A stretch of DNA of 64,000 nucleotides from Gymnorhina tibicen (lineage: Eukaryota > Chordata > Aves > Passeriformes > Artamidae): assembly GCA_013399875.1 (NCBI GenBank), contig VXAZ01003895.1, positions 5,704 through 69,703 of the forward strand. The letters are read 5' to 3'. Positions 1 through 12,080 of the stretch are shown here, piece after piece. Made by a program: the position numbers and the translations under genes. The notes under the pieces are model-generated. The model ran no database searches and was not told where the DNA came from. It saw only the letters and a list, made by a program, of their open reading frames with translations. Within the stretch, counting starts at the first letter, position 1; every line of letters begins with the position of its first letter.

Positions 1-985
1 CATATTTGCCTTCCCTACATCAACATTTCCAACTATTAAAATACTGGAGACATAATCTGTTTCATTCTGTTGTTACAAATATAATCCATTGAAAATGCAA
101 AGTATAATTCAAGATGTTGCCAAAAATGTATAAAGAGCTGTGTTCTCCCCAAGCACCAGTTTACAACTACTACCAACCAAAACACAAAAATAAATCAGAG
201 ACAGACTTCTGGAACAGCACAACAAAAGCTACCTAAAACACTCCAATGCCAAAAGGAAACTTACAACTAACAACAAACCTAATTAACTAATTCAATCAAC
301 ATGGGATTAAGACTTTCATTAATCCACCAACGTGGAATTAAGACTTTCATTAAGGATTTAGTTTTCTTTAGTGCAATACAGCAAGATAGGCTGCAGAAGT
401 AGTAGCCTATTTTTTTTCATTATTCAATGAAAAGCCAAAGAGAGGAAAATTAGAATTTCAGGGTGAGAGAAAAAATTAGTCCAAAACTACCCAACTGTCT
501 GAGTACTGCCTATTCTTCTTTCCTGATTTAAACTCTTCAACCACATATTAGGTATACCTTTCAAAAACACGTTTTGCTTTTCATGTTTATTAAATTTAAT
601 GTCTTTGATCTATTTGATGTTGCTTAAACCCAAATTCTACAATCTTAATTTCCTAAAGTAGATAGTAAAACAGATTACTCCAGTAACCGAACAACACTGA
701 TTGCAACACAGTCTTTTAAGTAAAGTAAAAAGTTCTGGAAATAACTTTCCTTAAGCAGATGAATGGTCATATCATTTCACATTACAAATCTGATTTTTTT
801 TCATCAAGTCCACGTGACACAATAGTTTAAAAACATATAGAAGCTGCCAACTCTTTCTGCTGCAGAAGTTGAAATCCTCTTAACTATATTCCAAACCACC
901 ATAACAACATCCTAGTATATACTTGCAAATATTAAGCACTTCTTTCCAAGCCACATTGTAACCACAGAGATAAAGATTTACTTAC
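1..985 (-). other. Intron downstream of the 986-1091 exon (partial)
   Basis: This AT-rich stretch begins, on the minus strand, with the splice donor GTAAGT that closes the exon at 986, so it is read as the 5' part of an intron that runs off the left edge. It holds a short imperfect tandem repeat near 299-357 (listed separately) and several T or A runs. I see no second exon, no CR1 tail and no structured RNA. The next exon of the gene must lie outside the window. Confidence 0.65.
299..357. repeat. Imperfect tandem duplication, period 31 bp
   Basis: Two adjacent copies share the core GGATTAAGACTTTCATTAA (first copy) and GGAATTAAGACTTTCATTAA (second copy), offset by 31 bases (AC at 299-300 and again at 330-331). 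The copies differ by a few substitutions and the second is shorter. It lies in the intron and looks like a simple replication-slippage duplication. Confidence 0.75.
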
Positions 986-1091
986 CTGATCCCCTTTTGG
1001 TTACAACCTTCAAGCTCTGAGTCAGAGTAGCATACAAGAGAATCAAGTTGGGACTAGGAGCTTTCATCTTCTGTCTTTCCGTGGCTGCTTC
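986..1091 (-). CDS. Internal coding exon, minus strand, gene not identified
   Basis: Read on the minus strand, a pyrimidine tract of C and eight T's precedes GGCACTGTAG at the acceptor. The exon then runs 106 bases to a consensus donor, ATCAG|GTAAGT. Only the frame that starts at the first exon base is open; the other two meet TGA or TAG within 40 bases. That frame gives 35 codons plus one base, beginning [12 protein letters not shown] and ending KVVTKRGS. The middle is mildly hydrophobic (NLILLYATL) between basic ends. The preceding intron would be phase 0 and the following intron phase 1. The sequence reads like real protein rather than random translation and shows no repeat similarity. I do not recognise the family and assign no function. 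It is the best evidence in the window for a protein-coding gene, transcribed right to left. A processed RNA without coding function is possible but less likely. Confidence 0.8.
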
Positions 1092-4000
1092 CTACAGTGC
1101 CAAAAAAAAGAAACACTGGTTGTACATTGGTGCTGAAACAACCTTGAAGTAAATAATCGTAATACCGACATTGTGGAAAAGCTAAATACAGTTTTTGTGA
1201 GCAATTTAAGGCACTAAAAATGTTTTATTCTTTCTTTAAAAAAGTATGTAAACTAAAATCACCATAAAACGAACACATGCACACACTACATTTGACTCTG
1301 GAACTTAAGCTACAATTTTGTCTACACACTGAAAATTCATTGAGTCCCTGCTGAAACTTTATAACAGATCTCCTGAAACATCTATTTATCTCATTTTATC
1401 ATATAACCTTTTCCACCCACCAACAAGAAATAGAAAATAATGCCCTTTTTCAATAGTTTTACTCTCATTTATTAATACCACAAATTGAGCACAAGATTCA
1501 CAGTAAAATGAGCATTTGATCTTAAAAAATCTGATCATCTTCTTAGAGCACAAAAAATAAGAGCACATCAAAGTAACCAGCAGAGACACCTGTAACTTCC
1601 TTTTAGGTGATCAAGTTCCAAGCAAGTTCAAACTAACATATTCACTGCACTAAATCCAAAGTGAAAGTTACTTAGAATGAAGATAAGCAGAGCACAGACT
1701 GTGTGTTAGCCTTCACCTCCAACACGTGAATAAAAGCTTTGCATTGCTATTTACTAATGTGGGGATTAAGTGGTATGAGCTGCTGGTGAAAGTAGGGACT
1801 AAACATTTCGTTAATTCCTCATATAAGTAAGAGGGTGTCATCTAGTCATGGTGATTATCAACTTTCTTCAGGATAGGTTGGTAGGGCTAACGTCTCATCT
1901 TTCAGTGTGTTGAAAGAGGAAAGAAAGGACAAATCTGCCTATTTAAGATAGACAGCAGCCTATCCATGCTATCTATATTCATTAGAGTAGCTTACACAAA
2001 AATATTCTTGTCTAATGGGGATGAGAAAGGGATGGGATCAATGGTTCTTTAATACTGTAACCAAGGCCCAGATTAAACCAATGTGGTTTTGCTATTGATC
2101 TCTTTTAATCACAGCACTGGACAGCAACTGAAAAAATTCTCAGAAGGTAGCACATAGTACAATTTTGATTTCTAAAGAGACTGTGAATCTTTTGTATTTT
2201 CATTGATAATCAAGTTACTGAGTACCCAAGACATTTTTTGAAAGCAGTATCTTAAAATATATTCATCTTAGAAGAGAAGAGATTAGAAATAAGAAATAGT
2301 AGGGGTATAAAAAAGGACATTATGGGAAGAATTGCTTAAAAAATGATGACTTCATATGTAATCTGTATTAAAGCTTTACATTTCAAGACATTTCAGAACT
2401 AAGCACAAACCTACTACACTCATTATTATGAATGTAATAAAGATGAGGGAGTGAGATAATATATTTTGACAACAGTTTGTGATATCTTATTTTTATAATA
2501 ACATTTCTACTCATAGACAAATACACAAGTGTTTGTTCATTCATTGTCTTTAACAAGCGTCAGCATTTTAGCATCACAGTGAAAGACTGTCATTTGCCTA
2601 CATTCACATGCTACTTCAGAAAATATAGGAAACAGAAATTAAATATTAAATATGGGACTGCTAGGAGGTAAATTATGTGTAATGCTAACATTTTTAGTAA
2701 AGTTTAAAATTTAACAAAATATCATGACCACTGGCAGTTATAAATAATACAGATCTTTAGAAATTTAGAAGCTAGCAATAAAGGTTAATTTTCCAGGGGC
2801 ACAGTGAGTAGATACCACAATGTGTTATGCCACATTTTACTGCAGACCTTAGTCAAGCTTTCTGAAATCAAAATCTCATTTCTCAGTCACTGCACTAACT
2901 GATGCTGCAGGAAGTCCTGAAGCTGATATCTTCATCCTCCAGGGTACTAGCAAGAGTCAGCTCCTTGCTCTGTGTGAGCCTAATAAATATTGCCCAAAGA
3001 ACCACGGGATCTTACTATGCAATTACAAATCCAGTAAATAGGTTCTGACAGTGAAAGCATATCCAAACACATCCTTTTTGACCGTACATCAGAAGATAAT
3101 ATTGCTGATCACTGTGAACAAATGCAAATATATATTTGCATATGTATTTGTATGCATTTATTCATTTGTATTTATAGATATTTTTGTAGGGAAACCATGG
3201 AGTAGCTATAAAGATTGATTCTATCAAAGCAAGCCTCAGTAAATACAATAATATCAATAAGAAACTGTTCAGTATATGAAAATCTTCTTTTGGTCCATGC
3301 ATATATCACTAATTTAAGTTGTCAAGTCAACAAGGAGAACCATTATTACAATAATATAGCAGAAACTGCATTTCAAACCTCACCGTGGAAGCCATTCTAA
3401 TGTACATTTATTCTCAGAGATTCAGGTCTAACTTAAAGGCATAAGCAAAACTGGCTTCTGCCTACATGGCTTGTGGTAAATCCCTAGAAAGTAAAGTCTG
3501 CTACTGTCTTTGGAAATACCAGAAAGAACTTGCTGCTAAAGGGAAAAAAGATGGGAGGGATGGCTCCCAACAGCAGCCACTGCCTCCTTACAGCAATATA
3601 AGCAACAAATCAGATCTTACATAGGCTCTCCCCAGAGTCTTCCAACCCTTCTCTTCTGTTTACACTCCCTTTTATGAAGGAGGAGAAGTATTTCTGGTCT
3701 TTTCTTCATTTTAAAAATCAAACGCTCAGCCAAAGGAAGTGCAAAGAAGATCAGTTTATTGGAGCTGGTGCCTCATGGCTCTGGAAGTTGTTTGGGTGGG
3801 TGGAAAATCTGCCTCATGTTATTCATATGAGTGATTCAAAACGGATATTTAACATCTTTTGTCCCTTGTTCCGGGTGAATGCCTCGGAAATTGACTATTC
3901 TAGAAAATGTCACCCTTGTGAAATTGGTTGTGAAAACAAAATAAGTCAGAAGAAAATATAAAAGGAGCATCCCAACGGGAATCCCACAACAAGTCAACCA

Positions 4001-7000
4001 AGTCAACAGAAAATGCCTTCACTGCTGCAATGAGTATGCCCGAGGCTCAGATACTGTAACATATTCAGGTAGCTTTTAAACTAGAAAACAAAATAAAAGG
4101 CACAATTCTGAGAAGTCAAATTCTTAACACTAACTCAAGTGTGATATCTCATGAATTAGAATTAGCCTTCTTTCAGCAATGAATTTTTAAAGGAAGAGAC
4201 TATTTTACTAGTCGCTTAGCTGTAATTTATTTCTTTTTTTAAAATAACATTAAGAAATTCTGATTTTAACAAGCAGAACACGTCTGCTGTTTCTTTAAGC
4301 AATAGGCAGATAGACAGCTTACATATATACCTACAAAAGTAATTTTTATGGTTGTTCTTTTTTCTGATTTTCAGTTACTTCCACTAAAAGCCAAGACAAT
4401 GTATGTTAGTTCTAAACTTAATTGCTGTTTTTTAAGCTGAATTGATTTTAGCATGTTTTACATACCCTTTGGGTATAAGACTGCTATACTCCATGGGTGA
4501 ATAGCAGACTAAGAAAGTCTTTTGGAAACAGGGATTTTTGGTTGTTTTTTCTTAGCACAACAGCAAAGATTGAAATATTTTTTCATCTTTAAGCAGTATT
4601 CACAATTTCAAATTTTCAGCAGTGGGTTGTTTGTTTGCATGAACCAAAGCACTGAAAAATGTTAAATATTTCTGCATAAATACATTGCACACAAATTTTA
4701 ACTGGGCATATTAATAATTTTTTTTTAATTCTTTTCTGTAGAAGGTGTCATTGCTTGACACAAAAATGCCATAGCATAGCATTTGCATCACCAAGTATCT
4801 AATTTTCCAGTTGAGACAGAAATAGAAATACAGCTGTATATCAAGACTAAAATTCTTTGGGGAAATGCCAAGAATGCTTTTTGTCTTCAATTGTCACAAA
4901 TAGTCACTGTGAAGAAAATGCATACATACAGAAACATGCTTCCCAAAACAGCTCAGCAGACATTAAATTAAGAATAGTACGGCAGTTCCTGATAAGGCAG
5001 GAAAATAGAAAAGAAAATTCTGACTTCCTTATTTTACTTATGTTTATTATGGGCCTTTCCCAAAACTTGAATTAAACTTAACTGAAGTAGGAAATTTTCC
5101 ATGGGCTCAGTCCCTTACAATAACTTTAAGGGGTTGATTCTCAGCTAGGCTATTAAGGCTAGCTGATGTGTGTTAACTAATTATTTGAAAATCATTTTTC
5201 TTCCCATACTGCTGTTCTAACTTTGAAGAATGTTTTTTTATACGTGTTCAAAAGTGCTGCATTATCTTTCTCCATCATATGCCCTTCAAAGAAAAAGAAA
5301 AAAGCAAAAGAACCACAACATCCTCTGAACTCTGCAAGGTATTTCATGACTGTTCTGTAGTAATGAAAGTGCTGGTAAATTGTGAACGAGTAACAAAATT
5401 ACAAAGAACCACCACCTGAATACATAAGAAAAAAAACCAAACAAAAATGCCTGTTCAGTAATAGTCTCTTTTTATGTGGCAGTTCTTTACAAATGCTTGA
5501 ATAGAATGACATTAGATTTAACAAGGTGTAAGGGACAGTTTGGTATGTCCAGAACACAACTCAAACATCTTGAAGAAAATTGCTTTAAATTCCTAAAATT
5601 CAAGGAAAAACTAAAATTAGAATCAATGTGATTTCATAAATGTGTCAATTCATTGTCATGATCTGACCTACAACAGTAAGACAACCCTAGCAATTCTTAA
5701 AATGTTAGCTAGAAGAAAATATAGCTGTTTCAAATACAAAAGTCCATAAAATCAGTCCTTTCCAGAGTCCCAGTAAGCAAAAAGATTCAGCAACCAAATT
5801 ATGAACTCATGAGAAACCAGTCAAAAGCAACAGGGAGGCAGTAAGCTACTGCCTTTCCTTTCCAAGTCATCCCTGTTGCTCCATGCTAAGCAGCATTCCT
5901 AAGTTCAAGCAAGTTGTGGTTCATGACAAAAAAAAAAAGGAAAGGAGATGATTAAACAAGCAGTAAAGGCTGAGAGAATGGTGACAGTGCTTTAAACTCT
6001 GATAACCAAAAGCCAGCATGCCACCTGTCCTGCAGATCACATTGGAATAGGAACTCAGTGGAGCCTCTGGAGAGGTTTCCAACCGACTGCATTATGACTT
6101 TTCCCATTAAAGCTGGTACTCATTATTACCTTCTTCTAAAGATACTTTTTATTGGCGCCGTCCATAATAGAAGATATAGTAAACATGGCAATCAGTCTGG
6201 AGAAATTTAAGATTATTCCATGTATCTCTGTATATGAAAATATAATCTACTGTTCCCAAAAGCTTCCATTAAGAAACATGCATTTAAACATATAAAAGAA
6301 TCAGAAATTATTCTACAATGAAAAAGTATCCTGATATAGGCTGAATATTTATTTTCTTAATCTTATGTAAAAAACTAATATCAACAATAGTATTTGAATG
6401 GAACATGATGGACTAGCAAACATTCATATTTTGCACACTGTTTAGACTGCTTAATGTGTTTCTTAATATTTCACTAAGTGTTTTTTTTCTGTACTAGGTA
6501 ATGAATAAGATTTTTGGATTGTGCTTTTTCTATTATGAGACAAATAAATTGTAGCAGATTGTAGATACCTGAAATTTAACATATCATATGCTTGAAAAAG
6601 CTCTTTTGAAGAAACCACTGAACATGTCCTTCTGAACCACAGACTGAAATAGTTACATAGCTGAAAACTATTTGACACATGTTTTGGGGAACTGCAGGAG
6701 CTAAGAAGAGGAAGTACAGGTTCAGGAAAAATATAAGAAAGGGAGATGACAGTCTCTTCTTAAAGGTCTAATAGGATCTTGTGGGATCAAGGCCAGCAAG
6801 GTGTCCTTGCCAGTCCCAGATAACTCACCAAGGTGGCTAAGTCACTCAGAAGTGCTAATGCAAATAGAGCAGGAAAGAAAATCCTTACCAAGTGCAGTGA
6901 GGTATTTACTATCAGGGTAAGGGAACAAAGGATGGACAGGGGTCTCTGTTCATTTCTAGGAGCCTTTACTTGAGATAAAGAAATACTTAGGCCTAACTTT

Positions 7001-7790
7001 AAAACAGTCTAGTATTGTTATTAGAAGTAGATGCCTCCCTCTTAATAGTTCACAACTCACGATCACAAAGAAATAAGAATCTGAAACTAAAGAAAGGGTT
7101 TTTTCAATAAAAAATATAACCAAACTGGACTAACATACTGGATGTTCCCAGCATATCTAGTAGGATACATAAGAAATGTGTTCTCATGATGTGGATTAGG
7201 CCAATGGATTAATGGAAAATCTGAAACCATAATTTATTTTTCTGGACAGCAAATAAAAAACATTATAGCAACCTGGCAGCAAATTTCACAGACAATATTA
7301 AAAAAGTTTAGCTCAACAGCAGTGTTTAAAGGAAGATAGTTGGAAGATGATTGTTGCAATACTTAACTTCTAAAGGGAGATGTAGAAGACAACAAATAAA
7401 ACAATTTTCCCTTTTTATAGTCTTAAATACGTAAAGTCAGTAAAAAGAGGAAAAATTCAAAGAATATCAGTGTGATTTTGAAATGCTGCCCTTCCAAAAG
7501 AAGAAAAAGGCCTTCCTTCCAAATCTGTGTGCATGGGTAACCATCACTCAACTTATGCCATGATTTTGGGATGCAAGATATCTAACACCACTTATCTGCT
7601 CTTGTGTTGGTTCCTTGACCACTCAGTATCTCTGTTTTTTGAGAGTCAGTAGCCTTCTTGTATCGAGATGAAATTCCACCTCTGCCTAAACTGACAAAGT
7701 TTTAATACTGCAAATATAATTTGGTTGGATAATTCTGTTTGTGTTTTCAGGCAACTACATGAGCTCCTGAAATATTTACAATAGCGGTAG
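1092..7790. other. Intron-like AT-rich DNA without recognised genes
   Basis: On the minus strand this is directly upstream of the exon acceptor, so the part near 1092 is intron. I found no CR1 tail, LTR or tRNA-like element across about 6.7 kb. Small open frames (for example 95 codons at 3674-3961, plus strand) have no splice context or family resemblance and fit chance. The notable item is the octamer palindrome at 3122. A T/A-rich stretch at 3122-3180 continues with degenerate TATTTGTATGCATTTATT units. A run of A's lies at 5927-5938. Confidence 0.6.
3122..3141. promoter_or_regulatory. Perfect 20-bp palindrome of two inverted POU octamers
   Basis: The sequence is ATGCAAAT, then ATAT, then ATTTGCAT, a perfect palindrome. 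Each half is the consensus octamer bound by POU-domain factors (Oct1/Oct2/Oct4 family), facing each other with a 4-bp spacer. The motif match is directly visible. Whether it is bound or acts as an enhancer element is inference, and in AT-rich DNA single octamers arise by chance (others occur near 24720, 28943 and 41651). The perfect inverted pairing is much rarer. It lies about 2 kb into the presumed intron upstream of the 986-1091 exon. Confidence 0.4.
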
Positions 7791-8315
7791 AATAATAGAA
7801 ACATAAAATCATAGACTGGTTTGAGTTGGAAGGGACCTTAAAGTTGCTGACATGTCCACGTCACAGATGAAGATGTCAAACAATGCTTGTACCAACCCCA
7901 GTCCCCACTTGGAAATAGAGCCATCTTTCAGTGCAGATAATTCCTTATCCACTGACTGGTCCACCCATCAAATTAATATCTCTCCAGTTTAGAGACAAGG
8001 ATGTCGTGCGGGGCAGCGTCAAATGCTTTGCACAGGCCCAGGTAGAGGACATCAACTGCTCTTCCCCCATCCACTACCACTGTAAACCTGCCAGAGAAGA
8101 CTCTCAGATTTGTCAGGCATGATTTGGCCTTAGTGATGCCATGCTGGCTGTCAGCAATCATCTCCTTATTTTCCATGTGCCTTAGCATAGCTTCCAGGTG
8201 GATCTTCTCCATGATCTTGCCAGGCACCAAGGTGAGACGGGCCATCCTGTAGTTTCCCAGGTCTTCTCTATTTCCCTTTTAAAAAATGGAGGTTATTTTC
8301 CCCTTTTCCAATATG
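7791..8315 (-). mobile_element. CR1 retrotransposon copy, internally deleted, minus strand
   Basis: On the minus strand the left end matches a CR1 3' tail (AAGGTCCCTTCCAACTC, then TATGATTTTATG). From about 7850 to 8315 the sequence matches the reverse-transcriptase part of CR1 ORF2. A 90-codon frame at 7973-8245 shows typical blocks such as [20 protein letters not shown] and [11 protein letters not shown]. The sequence between palm domain and 3' UTR is missing (several hundred bases relative to a full CR1), so the copy is internally deleted as well as 5'-truncated. CR1 encodes a reverse transcriptase/endonuclease for copy-and-paste retrotransposition; this copy is dead. The open frame on the opposite strand here is a shadow. 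Confidence 0.9.
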
Positions 8316-9130
8316 TGCTAAGTATATTCACTTCATGGGCTTGTGCAATTCAAGCTCCTTTTCTGCATATGGCAAGTTTTCAAAGAGTAGCTATTTGCAG
8401 CAAAAGCACGGCAGAAAAGCTGGATTCTCTAGTTTCCTATATAATTACTTTTATTCTATTTTCTAATTTATGAAGAGTAGCAGTTATGTAACAACATAAT
8501 ATGCTTAATAACTTTGCAATATGTAACTTAAATGAAGATTTCTAATTTTGAGCTTATGTTAGGATAAAGTGCTTTTTTAAAAGTTCAGGCTTCATGAAAT
8601 TTTCTGAATAGTTACTTGATAAAATAAGCAAATTGTTTCTCAGACACTGACAGAAGATTCTAAGTATTTTGACTATCAGTAAGCATTACAAGAATGATTT
8701 ATTTTCAAAAATTCTCTAAATAGTATCTCCCATCTGGGTCACTAACGAGAAAGATATTTTCCCTCAAAATGAAGGACAGAAGGGTGTGGAGGATGAAGCT
8801 CCACTGTGGATATTCTGACAGAATGCTTACACACAAAATAATAACCCCCCCTTACCATCACTCAGGTTATCAGTTTACATCACACCAACATCAATGGTTT
8901 TCCACAGCTGATACTTGAAACACAATTTTACTAACACAAGATAAACTTAGTCCCTTACACATGATGTGTTTCTAATTTAATGCTTACTCTATCCTGTCAT
9001 TTTAGTTGTTAGGGAAGTGGTCTGCAATTTACATTACACTTCATACTATATGAGGTCTCTTTGCACTTTAGAGTTGTGAAAAGAGAGAAACAAGTGTTTC
9101 ATTTATCCCCTCTCTCTCACAGACTAACTG
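8316..9130. other. AT-rich spacer, nothing recognised
   Basis: Between the CR1 copy and the GC-rich block I see only AT-rich unique-looking sequence, with a short C run near 8848-8853. No splice-bounded open segment, RNA gene or repeat family was recognised. Confidence 0.5.
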
Positions 9131-9612
9131 ACAAGCCCTTTACACTTGTTCAAACCAGATTCTGACAACCTGTTGTCAGATCCTGAGATCGGTACTGGGC
9201 CTGAGTGTCCCTGCCCAGCCTACCCTGAGACCTCCCCCAGTGGGCCTGGGATCCCCTTTCAGCTCATTCTGGGATTGACAGTCCCTGCCTCCATGACACT
9301 GCAGGAGTGCTGGTCTCCAGCTCCACCGCTGGCCCTGCCTGGATGGTGTCAACACTCGAGGTAGCCCATCTCAGCATGGATTCCTCGTACATGTGCTGCC
9401 TCCAGCCCTCTCTCTTGTGTCATACTCTGCTCCTGGCTAGAGCCCCTGGCCAGGGCTCACCACTGCCGTGCCAGGGGCTGTTGACAGACCTCATAACCAA
9501 CCCCACGTTCAAAGACTGTGGAACTGCACCCGACGGGTTAGGGCACAGGCTATGCCAGCCACTCTCGGGGCTGGACAGTCAGCCTTCACCACACCCTGAC
9601 ACCTTGCTCCTC
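9131..9612. other. GC-rich block of unknown origin
   Basis: Composition changes sharply from AT-rich flanks to about 480 bases rich in CCTG, CCAG and CTCC words, and changes back near 9612. Two overlapping plus-strand frames (72 and 105 codons) are proline-, serine- and leucine-rich and do not resemble a known protein. Near the left edge, 9161-9180 is a palindrome with 9-bp arms. Such blocks in bird genomes are often LTR fragments or unannotated repeats, but I cannot match it to a family, and I see no clear TG...CA ends or target duplication. Confidence 0.45.
9161..9180. repeat. Near-perfect palindrome, 9-bp arms
   Basis: TCTGACAAC and GTTGTCAGA flank a 2-base centre (CT). The palindrome sits at the left edge of the GC-rich block, where composition changes. 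It could be a leftover of a repeat terminus or a chance hairpin. Confidence 0.6.
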
Positions 9613-11939
9613 AAAAGGCTCTGATATCCAGAACAGCTATTCACCAATGTCTGTCTCAAACATGTTCACTTCCAATGGCAGAAAATTTCTCATATTTTAA
9701 TACTATAAATAACCTGAGAAGAGTTGCTGCTTCCCCTTGAAAATGCACAGATTGTAAACCGTTTTTTACTTACAGAAATAGTAATAAAAAGCTTTAGAAG
9801 TTCACTATTTTATCAGTTATCTATGATGTAATTCTTTTAAGATGTCAGCAGACTATAGGAAAGATCATATATAAAAACATTTGAGCAGCAGCAATTCAGT
9901 ATCTGTATGGGATTTCACAGGCAAGTTACTGCCTGACAAAGACAGGAGTCCATATGATGAATTTGCCATTTGGACATGAAAAAGGACCTGAAGAGAAATA
10001 TGCATACAAAGGACATGGCAGCTTTACCATTTTGATACAGCACCCTGTGTACCATAATTAAAAGCAGAGCAATTTCTACAAAGATTATCATCATTAAATT
10101 TGTTTGTGAAGGATTCAAGCATTGATGATATGTAAATATACCAACGGTGGGTAAAGCACAGCAGCTCTTTCTGCTCTCTTCTGCACCCCACAGTGTAAGG
10201 CAGCTTTCCTGCAACACTGACAATCACATCACAATTTCGTAAGTCCTGATCTATTACTATAAAGAAGAGTAAAAGGGTAAAAGGAAGTAAGGATGGCAAA
10301 TGGGACTAAAACTTCTCCCGTTAAAACTGTAAAGCATTTAGCTGCACTGAACGAGTTAACTTTGAAACTGCCCAGACCCATCATTCCATTTGGGATGGCA
10401 TTCCTTAGCCCTGCCTCATTTTTAGTGTTGATTTTGTGCCTTTGTTTAGCTAGTTTTTGAAAAGCATATCTCAATGCCTTTAGTTTCTAGCCAAACTCTG
10501 CTTGCTACTTAACTGCCCTAGCACCAACGAGCTACCTAATAATCCCAACACAGGAGAAACTTTCATTGCTTGAGTAGCAAGTAGAAGATCTATGACTCTG
10601 TTGCTTACCTTCAGCTGTAATCGCAGCCTGTGCTGAGATCCAAGGTCACAAAGCAGAGTGCCTGGCCTAACTAACTACTGCATTTAAGTTCCTTACAGTC
10701 GTTTACAGTTTTAAGCTGCTGAACAGTACTGTTTACTAATAGCTGCAATTTATGGTTTGACACTAAGAGGAAGCTGAAAGTTTCAGAAGAAGCAGAGCTT
10801 CCAGTTTACCAATTATGTATTACTAATTAGTAGTCATGAAATATATAACATCTGAATTTAACACTGCAACAGCCTGATAATTAACAATAGCTGTTCCAAA
10901 ATTAAAATTTCAGACTATAACAGTGAAAAATATAAATCAAGTCAGGATTTACATATATTTAGGTCACAAGCTAAGTATCACAAGTATCGGGTCACAAACT
11001 AAATTGTATTCAGTATGTTGATGGAAGTTTTCATAGCTGGGAGATATTATAATGATATTCTTCAAAATCTTGATTTGAGAATAATGATCAAAGATAATAA
11101 ACCTTCTCAAAAATAACTCCTCTGGAAAGTAGTAATATTTTCTCCCACCATGACAAGTATTTATCTAGCCCTTCAAAACTGGAATTTCAAATACTCATGG
11201 ACAGAGAATCACTCTGGTCTTGCCTGTGGTAGATCAGACTTGGGATTCCAAGCCCCTAATTCAAAACCTTTTGTCTTAAAATGGGTGAAATGCATATCAG
11301 AAATAACAGGAGAAAATACAGTTATCCTGGGACCCTTGCTTTCCTACAGAAGTGTTAAAACTATTAAGCCAGAACTTGTCTCCTTTTGCTTCTTTTTCCA
11401 GGCCCTTGGATTTAGCATGCACAGCTGCACAGCACCTTGTTGTCCCCAGAAATTATAGAGATTGTTATCATCAAAATAGTTGGATGAGGTATTTGGGACA
11501 TGTGAGTTCAACTCCTTCAAATCAAGAAGACTTAAAAAATAATGCTTCCACTTCCTGGGCGTGTGCTGTACTTCCATAACACATACACACATTGTGTGCT
11601 TTCAAAGGAACAGTTTGTGACGAGCAAAATGTTAACTTGTAAAATAAATGCAGCAAATGTTTATGGGTAGCTCATTCAAAGCTATTCAGTTAATTTCTGC
11701 CCTGTTGTAGTGGGTAGAATGATTCTCATCATACTCTAAACATAAAAGTGGAGCATTCCATAAAATTTTATCTGCTCCTATTGTGAAAGCCCCCAGGAAG
11801 CTTTAAAAGCTCACTAGAAATGCATCTAGTTTCCACAGAATTCAAAACTTAGCATAAGTGAATTTGCCAATGAATCTATGCTATTGACTGACTACTATTA
11901 TGCCAGTAAATCATAAATACAAAATCTATATCAGGGTAA
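9613..11939. other. AT-rich spacer with two weakly similar segments
   Basis: No gene or classified repeat. On the minus strand, segments near 10035-10195 and 11420-11540 share short blocks (around TGATGATAA with AATCT, then GGTGCTGT in the same order), suggesting two old copies of an unidentified dispersed repeat; similarity is low and this is tentative. Open frames of about 100 codons at 9915-10223 (minus) and 11150-11458 (plus) have no supporting features. Confidence 0.4.
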
Positions 11940-11940
11940 C

Positions 11941-12080
11941 ACTGCTGAGTTTTTACCTCCTTGAGAAATGATGTCTAAAATAAAATATTTTTGGTACATT
12001 CTAAAAATACACTGCTGAGGTTTACCTCCTTGAGAAATGATGTCTAAAATATTTTATTTTTTGATACATTCTAAAAATAC
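11941..12080. repeat. Tandem duplication, 2 x 70 bp
   Basis: 11941-12010 and 12011-12080 are two copies of a 70-base unit, both beginning ACTGCTGAG and ending CTAAAAATAC, with TTACCTCCTTGAGAAATG and ATGTCTAAAAT inside each. They differ by a small T-run change, an A/T-run rearrangement in the middle and one G/A change, with compensating length differences. This looks like a local duplication that has since diverged slightly. No open frame or splice site depends on it. Confidence 0.9.

Noticed and set aside
3130..3180. Apparent tandem array after the octamer palindrome
   Set aside because: The TATTTGTATGCATTTATT-like units are irregular low-complexity sequence without a fixed period.
10612..10663. 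Possible minus-strand exon with a GCTGAAG|GTAAGC donor
   Set aside because: The upstream acceptor has no pyrimidine tract, and the open frame meets a stop when extended to the better AG.
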